A stretch of DNA of 64,000 bases, taken from NCBI GenBank assembly GCA_027306605.1, contig DAHUZK010000040.1, positions 154,400-218,399 of the forward strand, read 5' to 3'. This stretch comes from Acidimicrobiaceae bacterium (lineage in GTDB: Bacteria > Actinomycetota > Acidimicrobiia > Acidimicrobiales > RAAP-2). Both the position numbers and the translations under genes were made by a program. Positions 8,701 to 16,589 of the stretch are shown here, one piece after another (position 1 is the first letter of the stretch; every line of letters begins with the position of its first letter). The notes under the pieces were generated by a model. That model was not told where the DNA came from. It did not search any database and was given only the letters and a program-made list of their open reading frames with translations.

Positions 8701-9933
8701 CTAGGGGCGGCCGGCGCCGACGAAGCCGTTGCCCAGCCGGAGTGCGGTGAGCCAGACGGTGGCTCCGGTGTAGGGGGCCTCGATCATGGTGCCGGGGCCG
8801 ACGTACATGGCGACGTGGTCGCTGCCGCCCGGGCCGTAGAAGAGCAGATCACCGGGCTGGAGATCGTTGATGGGCACCGGGGTCGAGTCGGCCATCTGGG
8901 CGCCCGAGTAGTGCGGCAGGGGGACGCCGACCTGGCCCCACGACCAGGCGGTCAGCCCCGAGCAGTCGAAGCCGGGGCTGGCTGAACCCCGGGGGGACTC
9001 GCCACCCCACACGTAGGGCACGCCGATCTGGCTCTCCGCGGCCTGGACCGCGCCGGCGCCGCCGGCGGCCGAGGGCGGGGGAGCGGCCGTGGAGAGCCCG
9101 GCCAGGCTGGTCTGGCCGACGGGGCCCGGGGAGCCGCCACCCGAGGCGGGGACGGCGGCGGGGTGCGCGGCGGCGGCTGCTGCGGCGGCGGCGACGGCGG
9201 CCTGCTTGGCCGCGGCAGCCTTGGCGGCGGCGGCGGCCTCGGCCTGTTGCTGCTGTTGGACGAGCTGTGCGATCTGACCCTGCTCCTGAGCCAGCGCGTT
9301 CTTCTGCTGCTGCTCCGCCTGAGCGTTCGCCGCCATCGCGCTCTGCTCGGTGGTCACCTGCTGCTGCGCCTGGTTCTGCTCGTTCTGGAGCTGAGCCTGC
9401 TGCTGGGCCAGCGCAGCCTCCGACGTGTGGAGGTTGTCGACGGCGAGCGAGATGTCACCCTCTGCGATCTTGTTGTACTCGGTCGTGGCGCCGAGGGTCG
9501 AGTCGCTTCCACTGAAGAGCGAGTTCTGCGCCGCAGCCGTCCCGTCGGTGATGTAGTTGGCCACCGCCGCCTTGGACAGCGTCGCCTTGTCCTTGGCCAC
9601 CTGCTTCTCGTCGGCGGCGATGTTGGCCTGGGTCGTGGCGATGCTCGCGTCGACCTGCGAGAGCCGGTACTTGGCCGCGTCGTACTGCTGGCTCAACGCC
9701 GACATCTGGTACTGGGCCTGGGTCAGCTGCGCCTCGATCGCTGCCGCCTTCGCCTTGGCGTTGGCGATGGCATCTCCCGCTGCCGGGCGCGCCACGCCAA
9801 GCACAGTGCTCGCGAACACTGTGACAACGGTCAGAGCGGGGATCCCGACCCGCCGGAGAAGTGAAGCACCCCTCCGAGACCGCGGCGTGGAGTGGTCATG
9901 AAGCCGCTCTACGTCAGTCACGATGGGCCTCAT
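8701..9933 (-). CDS. Secreted NlpC/P60 peptidoglycan endopeptidase with coiled coil (RipA-like)
   Basis: A 410-residue protein with a twin-Arg-rich N-terminus and hydrophobic signal segment (about 27-48, ending VARPAAGDA), a long Gln/Ala-rich coiled coil (about 55-235), an Ala/Pro/Gly linker, and a C-terminal NlpC/P60 domain. The catalytic residues are Cys324 (FDCSGL), His373 (DHVAMYVG) and a likely third polar residue at Glu385. It should cleave stem peptides of peptidoglycan outside the membrane during septation, the coiled coil acting as a regulatory or tethering arm as in RipA-type hydrolases. The start is uncertain: the ATG at 9933 has no classical ribosome site and follows a foldable leader. 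Confidence 0.88.
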   Translation of the reverse strand: MRPIVTDVERLHDHSTPRSRRGASLLRRVGIPALTVVTVFASTVLGVARPAAGDAIANAKAKAAAIEAQLTQAQYQMSALSQQYDAAKYRLSQVDASIATTQANIAADEKQVAKDKATLSKAAVANYITDGTAAAQNSLFSGSDSTLGATTEYNKIAEGDISLAVDNLHTSEAALAQQQAQLQNEQNQAQQQVTTEQSAMAANAQAEQQQKNALAQEQGQIAQLVQQQQQAEAAAAAKAAAAKQAAVAAAAAAAAAHPAAVPASGGGSPGPVGQTSLAGLSTAAPPPSAAGGAGAVQAAESQIGVPYVWGGESPRGSASPGFDCSGLTAWSWGQVGVPLPHYSGAQMADSTPVPINDLQPGDLLFYGPGGSDHVAMYVGPGTMIEAPYTGATVWLTALRLGNGFVGAGRP

Positions 9934-9938
9934 TCTTA

Positions 9939-9996
9939 TAGGAGCGCCTCCGGCGATTCAAACACCGACGGTGCGAAACCGGATTCTTTGCTCCTA
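9939..9996 (-). promoter_or_regulatory. Nested hairpin leader upstream of NlpC/P60 gene
   Basis: On the minus strand three nested stems fold: TAGGAGC/GCTCCTA (outer, 7 bp), CCGG/CCGG (middle) and CACC/GGTG (apical). The structure ends 5 nt before the ATG at 9933, and the only Shine-Dalgarno-like AGGAG is in its 5' outer strand. Genes of this class often carry c-di-AMP riboswitches in actinobacteria, but I do not recognise that consensus here. Confidence 0.4.
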
Positions 9997-10067
9997 CTGG
10001 TGGTGCGAAGTCGCTGGTCAACGGCAGAAACAGAAAATCGGATCTTTTTGCGTACGGTTCGGCGGGA

Positions 10068-10100
10068 TTCGGCGCCCGTTCGGCGCCCGTTCGGCGCCCG
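10068..10100. repeat. 11-bp tandem repeat, three copies
   Basis: TTCGGCGCCCG is repeated exactly three times (10068, 10079, 10090) in the divergent intergenic region before the dienelactone hydrolase gene. Each unit contains the palindrome GGCGCC. Confidence 0.85.
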
Positions 10101-10175
10101 TGGGCGGCCGTTCGGCGAGCCGTGCCGAGGGCCCGGCCGGGACGAGTGGGCGGATCGGCACTACGGTCTCGCCTC

Positions 10176-10862
10176 ATGGGTGAGTTGATCGAATTTCCGA
10201 GCAATGGGAGCACCGCCGGCGGGTACCTGGCTGCTCCCGACGGCGGGAGCGGTCCCGGCGTCGTGGTGATCCAGGAGTGGTGGGGCCTGGTCGATCACAT
10301 CACCGACGTGTGCGACCGCTTCGCCGCGGCGGGCTATGTCGCCCTGGCACCCGACCTCTACCACGGGCAGAAGGTGAAGCCGGGTGAGCCCGACGAGGCC
10401 GGCAAGGCCATGATGGCCATGAAGATGGATCAGGCCGCGCGCGACATGAGCGGCGCGGTTGACGAGGTCCTTCGGCGGGGCTCGGGTGACAAGGTCGGCG
10501 TCATCGGCTTCTGCATGGGCGGGGGCCTCGCCCTCGTGCTGGCGACACAACGCCCCGACGCGGTGGCGGCCGTCGTGCCCTGTTACGGCATCATCCCTTG
10601 GCCGGACGCGCAGCCGGACTACTCGGCGATGACCGCCGCCGTGCTCGGCCACTACGCGGAGAAGGACACCTTCTTCACGCCCGAAGCCGCGCAGGGTCTG
10701 GCCGACGAGCTGCGCGCGCTCGGGAAGTCAGTCGAGATCGTCGTCTACCCTGGCACCGACCACGCGTTCTTCAACGACACGCGTCAAGAGGTGCACGACC
10801 CGGAGGCCTCGCGCCAGCTGTGGGAGCGTACGTTGGCCTTCTTCTCCGAGCATCTGCGCTGA
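10176..10862 (+). CDS. Dienelactone hydrolase family protein
   Basis: A 228-residue alpha/beta hydrolase with all four residues of the dienelactone hydrolase active site: Glu34 (QEWWG), nucleophile Cys113 (GFCMGG), Asp164 and His196 (GTDHAFFN). These correspond to E36, C123, D171 and H202 of the classical enzyme. It hydrolyses dienelactones or related esters, typically in aromatic-compound breakdown, in the cytosol. Start chosen at the ATG at 10176 (MGELIEFPS); upstream in-frame codons are low-complexity and run from the repeat region. It is followed at 16 bp by the CitE-like lyase gene on the same strand. Confidence 0.92.
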   Translation: MGELIEFPSNGSTAGGYLAAPDGGSGPGVVVIQEWWGLVDHITDVCDRFAAAGYVALAPDLYHGQKVKPGEPDEAGKAMMAMKMDQAARDMSGAVDEVLRRGSGDKVGVIGFCMGGGLALVLATQRPDAVAAVVPCYGIIPWPDAQPDYSAMTAAVLGHYAEKDTFFTPEAAQGLADELRALGKSVEIVVYPGTDHAFFNDTRQEVHDPEASRQLWERTLAFFSEHLR

Positions 10863-10878
10863 GCGTTACCATCGGGTC

Positions 10879-11817
10879 ATGTCCGCACGCTCACGTGACC
10901 TCCCCCGGCGCTCCTGCCTCTCGACCCCGGGCTCGAACGAGAAGTTCCTGGCCAAGGCCCCGACGGTGCCCGCCGACATGACCTTCCTCGACCTCGAGGA
11001 CGCGGTCGCCCCCCTCGAGAAGGAGGCCGCCCGTCCGAAGGTGGTCGACGCCATAAAGAACCTGCCGTGGGACGACCGCGTCCTCTGCGTGCGGGTCAAC
11101 GCCTGGGACACGGAGTGGACCTACGGCGACGTCATCGAAGTGGTGGGCAACGCGGGCGAGCGTCTCGACGAGATCATGCTCCCCAAGGTGCAGACCGCCG
11201 CCGAGATCGTCGCGCTCGATCTGCTGCTCACCCAGATCGAGAAGAAGTCGGGCCTTCCCGCCGGGCATGTCGGCATCGAGGCGCAGATCGAGACGGCACG
11301 AGGTCTCATCAACGTCGACGAGATCTGTGCGGCGTCACCGCGCCTGGAGACGATCATCTTCGGTCCGGCGGACTTCGCCGCCAGTATCGAGATGCCGGTG
11401 CTGACAGGAGGCGTCGACATTCCCGAGTACCCGGGCGACCACTTCAATTACGTGTTCAGTCGCATCCTCATGGCCGGCCGGGCCAACGGGCTCCAGGTCA
11501 TCGACGGCCCCTTCCTCAAAGTGCGCGAGATGGATGCACTGCGCCAGTACTCCATGCGTGCCCGCATGCTGGGCTACGACGGGAAGTGGGCCCTGACCCC
11601 GGACCAGGCCTCGGTGCTCAACGAGGTCTTCTCGCCGACCCAGGAGCAGTTCGACCACGCCTACGACCTGCTCGAGGCCTATCGGAAGGCCACAGACGAG
11701 GATCGCAAGGGCGCCGTGATGTTCGGCGACGAGATGATCGACGAGGCCAGCCGCAAGATGGCGATCAAGTTCGTCAGCCGCGGCGAGCGCGCCGGGCTCA
11801 CGCGTAGCGCCGACTGA
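10879..11817 (+). CDS. HpcH/HpaI aldolase, CitE/malyl-CoA lyase-like (candidate beta-methylmalyl-CoA lyase)
   Basis: A 312-residue (beta/alpha)8 lyase of the CitE/Mcl family: RRSCLSTPGSNEKFLAKA at the N-terminus, FLDLEDAV with the metal-binding acidic residues, an Arg in CVRVNAWD, the Lys in MLPKVQ, and QIETARGLINVDEI plus FGPADFAASIE. It should cleave or form a malyl- or beta-methylmalyl-CoA. The neighbouring N-extended acyl-CoA dehydrogenase and nearby MaoC hydratase suggest the Mcl step of the ethylmalonyl-CoA pathway, which releases glyoxylate and propionyl-CoA. Citramalyl-CoA or malate synthase-like activity cannot be excluded. Confidence 0.88.
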   Translation: MSARSRDLPRRSCLSTPGSNEKFLAKAPTVPADMTFLDLEDAVAPLEKEAARPKVVDAIKNLPWDDRVLCVRVNAWDTEWTYGDVIEVVGNAGERLDEIMLPKVQTAAEIVALDLLLTQIEKKSGLPAGHVGIEAQIETARGLINVDEICAASPRLETIIFGPADFAASIEMPVLTGGVDIPEYPGDHFNYVFSRILMAGRANGLQVIDGPFLKVREMDALRQYSMRARMLGYDGKWALTPDQASVLNEVFSPTQEQFDHAYDLLEAYRKATDEDRKGAVMFGDEMIDEASRKMAIKFVSRGERAGLTRSAD

Positions 11818-11836
11818 GCGACCCGGCCGCTCAGTC
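11812..11836. terminator. Strong hairpin between convergent genes
   Basis: GACTGAGCG and CGCTCAGTC form a perfect 9-bp stem with a 7-nt loop, overlapping the lyase stop and lying 12 bp before the stop of the convergent dehydrogenase. There is no T-tract, as is usual in GC-rich actinobacteria; bidirectional terminator inferred. Confidence 0.55.
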
Positions 11837-11847
11837 GAGGCTGACCC

Positions 11848-13458
11848 TCAACCGATGAGCCGGCGCGCGATCACCTTGAGCGCCAGCGTCTCGTCGGCCC
11901 CTTCGAAGATGGAGAGCACGCGGGCGTCGACGAAGTAGCGGCTGACGGGGAACTCCTCGGCGTAGCCCATGCCACCGTGGATCTGCATCGCCTCGCGTGT
12001 CACCCACTCGGCGGCACGGCAGACGTACGCCTTGAGCATGGACGCCTCCAGTGTGCCTTCGCCCTGCGCCATCAGGCGCGCCACGTGGTACGCGCTCTGG
12101 CGCGTCGCCTGGATGATCACCGCCATCCGCCCGAGCTTCGCCTGCGTCAGTTGATAGGCCGCGATCGGCGCACCGAACACCACCCGTTCGGCGGCATAGG
12201 AGACGGCCGCCTCGTAGGCCGCCTGCATCAGGCCGAGCGCGCGGGCAGCAGTCTGGAGTCGGCCGTTCTCGAAGCCCTGCATCTGGAGGTAGAAGCCCTT
12301 GCCCAGCCCGTCGCGCCCGCCGACGAGGTTCGCTTCGGGCACGAACCAGTTCTCGAAGGCCAGCTCGTAGGAATGCATGCCGCGGTAGCCGAGGGTGTCG
12401 ATGGGCCGCCCCTCCAGCCGCCCCGGCTCGAGGTCGCCCGGCCGCTCCGGCGCCTCGTCGGAGCCCTGGCCGAAGACGAACCCGTGGCCGTCGCCCCGAG
12501 GCTTCTCGACGACGAACATCGAGATCCCCCGGTGAGCGAGGGAGCGGTCGGGGTCCGTACGGGCCAGGAGCATGAGGACGTCGGCGCGGGCGGCGAACGT
12601 GCACCAGGTCTTGACGCCGTTGACGACCCACCCGCCGTCGACTGGTGTGGCGCTCGTCACGATGCCGGCCACGTCCGAGCCGTAATCGGGCTCGGTCACG
12701 GCGACCGCGGCCAGGACCTCGGCGGAGGCCAGCTTGGGCAGCCAGTGCTTCTTCTGCTCCTCGGTCCCGCCGTAGACGAGCGCCCGGGTCAGGATCTCGG
12801 GCCGGGTGATGAGCGAGCCACCGACGCCGAGCGAGCCCCAGCTGAGCTCCTCTGTGGCGACGACCATGCCCATGTAGTCGCTCTCACCGCCACTGGCGAA
12901 CCCCCCGTACTCCTCGGGTACCGAGAGCCCGAAGCCGCCGAGCTCGGCCAGCCCCTCGATCACCTCCTCGGGGATGTCGGCGTTGGCCCGGTGCACGTGC
13001 TCGGCGTGTGGGCGCACCTTGTCCTCGGCGAAGCGATGGAACGTCTCGCGCACGAGCTCGAAGTCGTCGCCCAGGTGCCGCGACCCCTCGGTCGCCGCCA
13101 GCGCCGCCAGCGCCGCGGGGTCGCGGTGAGCCTGGACGAAGGCGGCCGCGGGGTCGGCCCATCCGGCGTCGACGCCCCAGAGCGCCTCGCGGCCGGCGAC
13201 CCGTCCCGCCAGGTCGGCCAGCACGTCGGCCACGAAGGCGGCGGCGATGGCCGCCTCGTCGGTTCCCCCCTGGCCGTACTGGAGGGCGGCCCGGGCCGTC
13301 GCCACCGCGGCCGCGGCGTGCGCCACGTCGTAGGCGACCACCTGGTTGTCGTCGATGCCCCCGCGCCCGCGGATGGACGCGCAGGCCGAGTCGACGAGCT
13401 CCTGGGCCAGGTCGGCTGCCTCGGCGGCGCCGGCGAGGGCGGTGTCGGGCGCTGTCAT
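11848..13458 (-). CDS. Acyl-CoA dehydrogenase with N-terminal extension, (2S)-methylsuccinyl-CoA dehydrogenase-like
   Basis: A 536-residue flavoprotein. Residues about 1-135 form a helical Ala-rich extension absent from ordinary acyl-CoA dehydrogenases; the rest is a full domain with the FAD/substrate loop VTEPDYGSDVAG, the QIHGGMGY segment and the catalytic Glu in SIFEGADE. Length and extension match (2S)-methylsuccinyl-CoA dehydrogenase (Mcd), the FAD enzyme making mesaconyl-CoA in the ethylmalonyl-CoA pathway. It faces the CitE/Mcl-like lyase gene, 31 bp apart at the stops. The assignment rests on architecture and context; the defining enzymes Ccr and Ecm are not in the window. Confidence 0.85.
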   Translation of the reverse strand: MTAPDTALAGAAEAADLAQELVDSACASIRGRGGIDDNQVVAYDVAHAAAAVATARAALQYGQGGTDEAAIAAAFVADVLADLAGRVAGREALWGVDAGWADPAAAFVQAHRDPAALAALAATEGSRHLGDDFELVRETFHRFAEDKVRPHAEHVHRANADIPEEVIEGLAELGGFGLSVPEEYGGFASGGESDYMGMVVATEELSWGSLGVGGSLITRPEILTRALVYGGTEEQKKHWLPKLASAEVLAAVAVTEPDYGSDVAGIVTSATPVDGGWVVNGVKTWCTFAARADVLMLLARTDPDRSLAHRGISMFVVEKPRGDGHGFVFGQGSDEAPERPGDLEPGRLEGRPIDTLGYRGMHSYELAFENWFVPEANLVGGRDGLGKGFYLQMQGFENGRLQTAARALGLMQAAYEAAVSYAAERVVFGAPIAAYQLTQAKLGRMAVIIQATRQSAYHVARLMAQGEGTLEASMLKAYVCRAAEWVTREAMQIHGGMGYAEEFPVSRYFVDARVLSIFEGADETLALKVIARRLIG

Positions 13459-13517
13459 CGGGTCACAGACCCTAGTGGGTCCCTTCAGCCCTCCGGCCGC
13501 TCAGGCCCTCTGCCCGC

Positions 13518-14171
13518 TCAGCCCGCTCGGCCCCTCTGCCCGATGACGGTCACCAGAGGCGGCAGCACGACCGGGTCGTCACCGGGGTCCACCCCGGTCA
13601 GCGTGGCCAGATACTCGGTCACCGGGCCCGGACCGACGCCCGCCGGCGCCTCGGCCCAGGCATCGACCACCGCCAGCCCGGCGTCGCGTACGAGCGCCGG
13701 CAAGACGGCGCCGACGTCGGCATGGCGGGCGTGGGGCATGGAGAACGGGTCCCCCCCGATGCGTCCGGCCGAGGTGATCGGTTCCTGCGCCACCACCCAG
13801 CCGCCAGGGCGCACGGCGTCGGCCATCTTGCGCACCACGTCGAGCGGCTCGATCACGTGCAGCAGCAGGAAGCGGCAGAAGGCCAGGTCGACCGCCTCGG
13901 GCAGGGAGAGGTCCTCCCCGGCTTGCGTGAGGGCGATCACCTGGGTGTGGGCGGCCGCCGCCCGCGCCACTTCGTCGCGCGTGGCGGGGTCGCTGTCCAC
14001 GGCGTAGACGCGCCCGTCGCGCCCGACCATCTCCGCCAGTGCGACGGAGACGTCGCCGCCGCCCGCGCCGACGTCGGCGCAGCGCCAGCCCTCGCTCAGG
14101 CCGAGACGGAGCAGCGCGGTCGCCAGCGGCCGGCGGTAGACGTCGTCGCGCAGCCCCTTGAGCTCACTCAC
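13518..14171 (-). CDS. Class I SAM-dependent methyltransferase
   Basis: A 217-residue Rossmann methyltransferase. The glycine-rich SAM motif ADVGAGGGDVS is at about 32-42, followed by the acidic end of strand 2 (VYAVDSD) and a post-motif FCRFLLLHV. It transfers a methyl group from SAM to an unknown acceptor. It lies between the acyl-CoA dehydrogenase and a membrane protein on the same strand, separated from the former by a Cys-Arg-Pro low-complexity spacer with GCCCGCTCAG-like repeats (13483-13535). Confidence 0.85.
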   Translation of the reverse strand: MSELKGLRDDVYRRPLATALLRLGLSEGWRCADVGAGGGDVSVALAEMVGRDGRVYAVDSDPATRDEVARAAAAHTQVIALTQAGEDLSLPEAVDLAFCRFLLLHVIEPLDVVRKMADAVRPGGWVVAQEPITSAGRIGGDPFSMPHARHADVGAVLPALVRDAGLAVVDAWAEAPAGVGPGPVTEYLATLTGVDPGDDPVVLPPLVTVIGQRGRAG

Positions 14172-14213
14172 GGCGCCGCGCCGCGCCGGCCGAGTCGTCC
14201 ATGGGACTGCACT

Positions 14214-15566
14214 CTACGGGGCGGTCGCGCGCTGGTCTGGCCGGACCCGAGGACCGCCGACCGACCCGCCGACCGACCCGCCGACCCACCCGCCGACCGA
14301 CCCGCCGACCCGCCCGAGTCCGTGCACGATCCGGGGCCAACGACGGGGTGGCGGCGCTGCGCTGAGCAACATGACGAGGGCGGTCGCCATCAGCGCGGGC
14401 CACCACAGCGCGATGTCGTGGACACGGCGATCGCCCAGCAGCACGCTCGAGGCGAGTGCCACCGCGCACACCGTGAAGCGGAACCGGCTTCGCCGCAGGG
14501 CCAGCAGCAGGCACAGTGCCGGCACCGGCCAGAGGTAGTACCAGTTCATCTCCGTCTCGAGGAGGATGCGGACGAAGAACGCGAAGGCAGAGGAGGCGAG
14601 GACGACGTCTAGCCCCGGGTATCGTCGGCAGACGACGAGCGCCACCGCAGCGGAGACGACGATGGCCGCCAGGCGGGTGAAGCCACCGCCGTCGAGGCCC
14701 GGCGCCAGGTGGGTCGCCAGTGGCGTCAGCGGAGTCAGTGAGATGTACGCCGGCTCGAAGGGCTGTCGCACCATCACGAACAGGGTCCGGTGCGTCTCGG
14801 CCAGCAACGGTGGCAGGAGGAACAGCAGGCTGGGCAGGGCGATGCGCCAGACCTGGCGACCGGCATCGCGCCAATTCAATCGGGCGAGCACCGGCACGAC
14901 GGCGAGCAGCGCCAGCGGCTGGAAGGCCACGCCGAATCCGAGAAGCCAGCCAGCCCGTCTCGCCCCCGCCGTCCCGAACCGGTCCACGGCCAGTGCGGCC
15001 CACACCGCGAACGCCACCGACACGCAGTCCTCGGGATGTCCCCACCATCCGACGACGTTCGCCACCCCGAACGCGCCGACCAGGGCCAGCACCAGCCGGG
15101 ACTGCTCGGAGAAGCGCCATTGCCTCGCCACCGCGTCGAGGGCGAACAAGACGGTGGACGCCATGAGGACGGCGGCGGGACCGAGCACGAGCCACATGCT
15201 CAGAGGTTCGCCCGTGCCCGGCAATCGGGGCGACAAACCCAGCAGCTCTCCGAGCGCGGTGACGGGGACCAGCGCCACCTCGAGCGCAGGGGGTGACGTG
15301 AGCGCGCCGTGGCGGACATAGATGTCGCCGAAACGACCGTGGAGGATCATCGACGACGAACCGGCCAGGCTCCACAGGTCGTGCGGCGATTTCAGTCCGC
15401 CGTGGCCGCCGTGTACCAGGGTGTGCCCGGACAGGCTGAATGCCATCACCACGACGAGCATCGCCACCGTGGCGACGACCGCGGGCGCTCGCCGCTCTGT
15501 CCATTCCGAAATTCGGTCCACGCGTCCCCCCGGCACGGATCGCCGCCACCCGGCCTCCCATGCCAC
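14214..15566 (-). CDS. Polytopic membrane protein, DUF2029/GT87-like
   Basis: A 450-residue protein with about ten hydrophobic helices and an extracytoplasmic loop after the first helix (DLWSLAGSSSMILHGRFGDIYVRHG) of the type seen in GT-C mannosyltransferases. It could use a polyprenyl-phosphate sugar to modify a cell-envelope glycan, but no decisive motif is visible. Its C-terminus is a GGSV/GGWV repeat encoded by a 12-bp tandem array. The start is uncertain; a GTG at 15518 is an alternative. It overlaps nothing and diverges from the small DUF protein at 15615. Confidence 0.65.
   Translation of the reverse strand: MAWEAGWRRSVPGGRVDRISEWTERRAPAVVATVAMLVVVMAFSLSGHTLVHGGHGGLKSPHDLWSLAGSSSMILHGRFGDIYVRHGALTSPPALEVALVPVTALGELLGLSPRLPGTGEPLSMWLVLGPAAVLMASTVLFALDAVARQWRFSEQSRLVLALVGAFGVANVVGWWGHPEDCVSVAFAVWAALAVDRFGTAGARRAGWLLGFGVAFQPLALLAVVPVLARLNWRDAGRQVWRIALPSLLFLLPPLLAETHRTLFVMVRQPFEPAYISLTPLTPLATHLAPGLDGGGFTRLAAIVVSAAVALVVCRRYPGLDVVLASSAFAFFVRILLETEMNWYYLWPVPALCLLLALRRSRFRFTVCAVALASSVLLGDRRVHDIALWWPALMATALVMLLSAAPPPRRWPRIVHGLGRVGGSVGGWVGGSVGGSVGGPRVRPDQRATAP
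14252..14315. repeat. 12-bp tandem repeat at 3' end of membrane protein gene
   Basis: Units of CCGCCGACCGAC and close variants repeat about five times, encoding GGSVGGWVGGSVGG-like sequence at the extreme C-terminus of the membrane protein. Confidence 0.8.
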
Positions 15567-15614
15567 CCCCGGTCCTTATCGGCCCTGCGCGGCGGGCCGA
15601 TAACCTCCTTCCCT

Positions 15615-16049
15615 GTGAAAGTGACGATGTTGTTGTGTGACGCCGCCCAGGTCTCAGACGGGAAGCTCTACATCCTCGGGGGCGGATGGAGCATGACCGG
15701 CCCCGATCCGGTTCCCTCCGCGGTGGCCTTGAAGATCGACGTTGACTGGCACGAAGCCGAGAAGCCGCACCACTGGGAGCTCTTCTTGGAGGACGCCGAC
15801 GGGCGTCCCGTGATGATGGAGACGCCTGACGGCTCCCAGCCCGTCGAGGTGCGGGGCGAGTTCACGGTCAGTCAGCCCCAGGGCATCCCGGAAGGCTCGC
15901 CGATCGACGTCGCGCTGGCGGTCAACCTCGGCCCCATCCCGCTGGCGCCCGGCACGCGCTTCGCTTGGCGCCTCACCATCGACGGCGAGTCACTCCCGAA
16001 CGCATCGCTCGGGTTCACGACGCGCCCGGCGCCGCAGGTGGCGGAATGA
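15615..16049 (+). CDS. DUF6941-like conserved hypothetical protein
   Basis: A 144-residue protein from a GTG, beginning VKVTMLLCDAAQVSDGKLYI. The LLCDAAQV...KLYILGGGW pattern, followed by a beta-rich sandwich-like sequence, matches small conserved actinobacterial proteins I associate with DUF6941; function unknown. The stop overlaps the start of the MaoC gene (ATGA), indicating coupling. Upstream in-frame codons belong to an antisense region of the membrane-protein gene and were excluded. Confidence 0.7.
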   Translation: MKVTMLLCDAAQVSDGKLYILGGGWSMTGPDPVPSAVALKIDVDWHEAEKPHHWELFLEDADGRPVMMETPDGSQPVEVRGEFTVSQPQGIPEGSPIDVALAVNLGPIPLAPGTRFAWRLTIDGESLPNASLGFTTRPAPQVAE

Positions 16050-16558
16050 CGGTGTACGACCGGCCCTTCGGCCGCTACCTCGAGGACTTCGTTCCCGGTG
16101 ACATCTACCGGCACTGGCCCGGAAAGACGATCACCGAGTACGACGACCACCTCTTCTGCATGATCACCATGAACCACCACCCGCTGCACACCAATGCGTG
16201 GTTCGCGGAGAACGAGACGGTGCAGGGGAAGAACGTCGTCGTCGGCAACCTCGTCTACTCGATCGTGCTCGGGATGAGTGTTCCCGACGTCAGCGGATCG
16301 TGTATTGCCAACCTCGAAGTGGAGTCGTTGCTGCACCGAGCACCGACCTTCCACGGGGACACCATCTACGCCGAGACGCGGGTGCTCGAGACCGCACCGT
16401 CGAAGTCGAAGAGCGATCGCGGCATCGTCACAGTCGAGACCAAGGCGTTCAACCAGCGCGGCGAAGAGGTCTGCTACTTCCGGCGGAAACTCATGGTCTG
16501 GAAGACGGCGAACGCCCCGCAGCGCCGGCGACCCTACGACGACGACGTCTGGGACTGA
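16046..16558 (+). CDS. MaoC family hydratase, candidate mesaconyl-CoA hydratase
   Basis: A 170-residue single hot-dog MaoC protein: FGRYLEDFVPGDIYRHWPGKTITEYD, then ITMNHHPLHTNAWFA, GNLVYSIVLGMSV, and FHGDTIYAETRVLE. MaoC enzymes hydrate enoyl-CoAs through an Asp-His pair in the hot-dog helix region. The sequence style and the nearby Mcd- and Mcl-like genes match the short MaoC protein found with ccr, ecm, mcd and mcl homologues in actinobacteria, so mesaconyl-CoA to beta-methylmalyl-CoA is the likely reaction (inference). The ATG overlaps the upstream stop. Confidence 0.88.
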   Translation: MTVYDRPFGRYLEDFVPGDIYRHWPGKTITEYDDHLFCMITMNHHPLHTNAWFAENETVQGKNVVVGNLVYSIVLGMSVPDVSGSCIANLEVESLLHRAPTFHGDTIYAETRVLETAPSKSKSDRGIVTVETKAFNQRGEEVCYFRRKLMVWKTANAPQRRRPYDDDVWD

Positions 16559-16589
16559 CTCGTCTCTGACCGACCCCTCGTCCCAGCGC

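Noticed and set aside
9934..10060. c-di-AMP (ydaO/yuaA) riboswitch
   Set aside because: Gene context fits, but I cannot match the conserved sequence or multi-branched fold; kept only as an unnamed hairpin leader.
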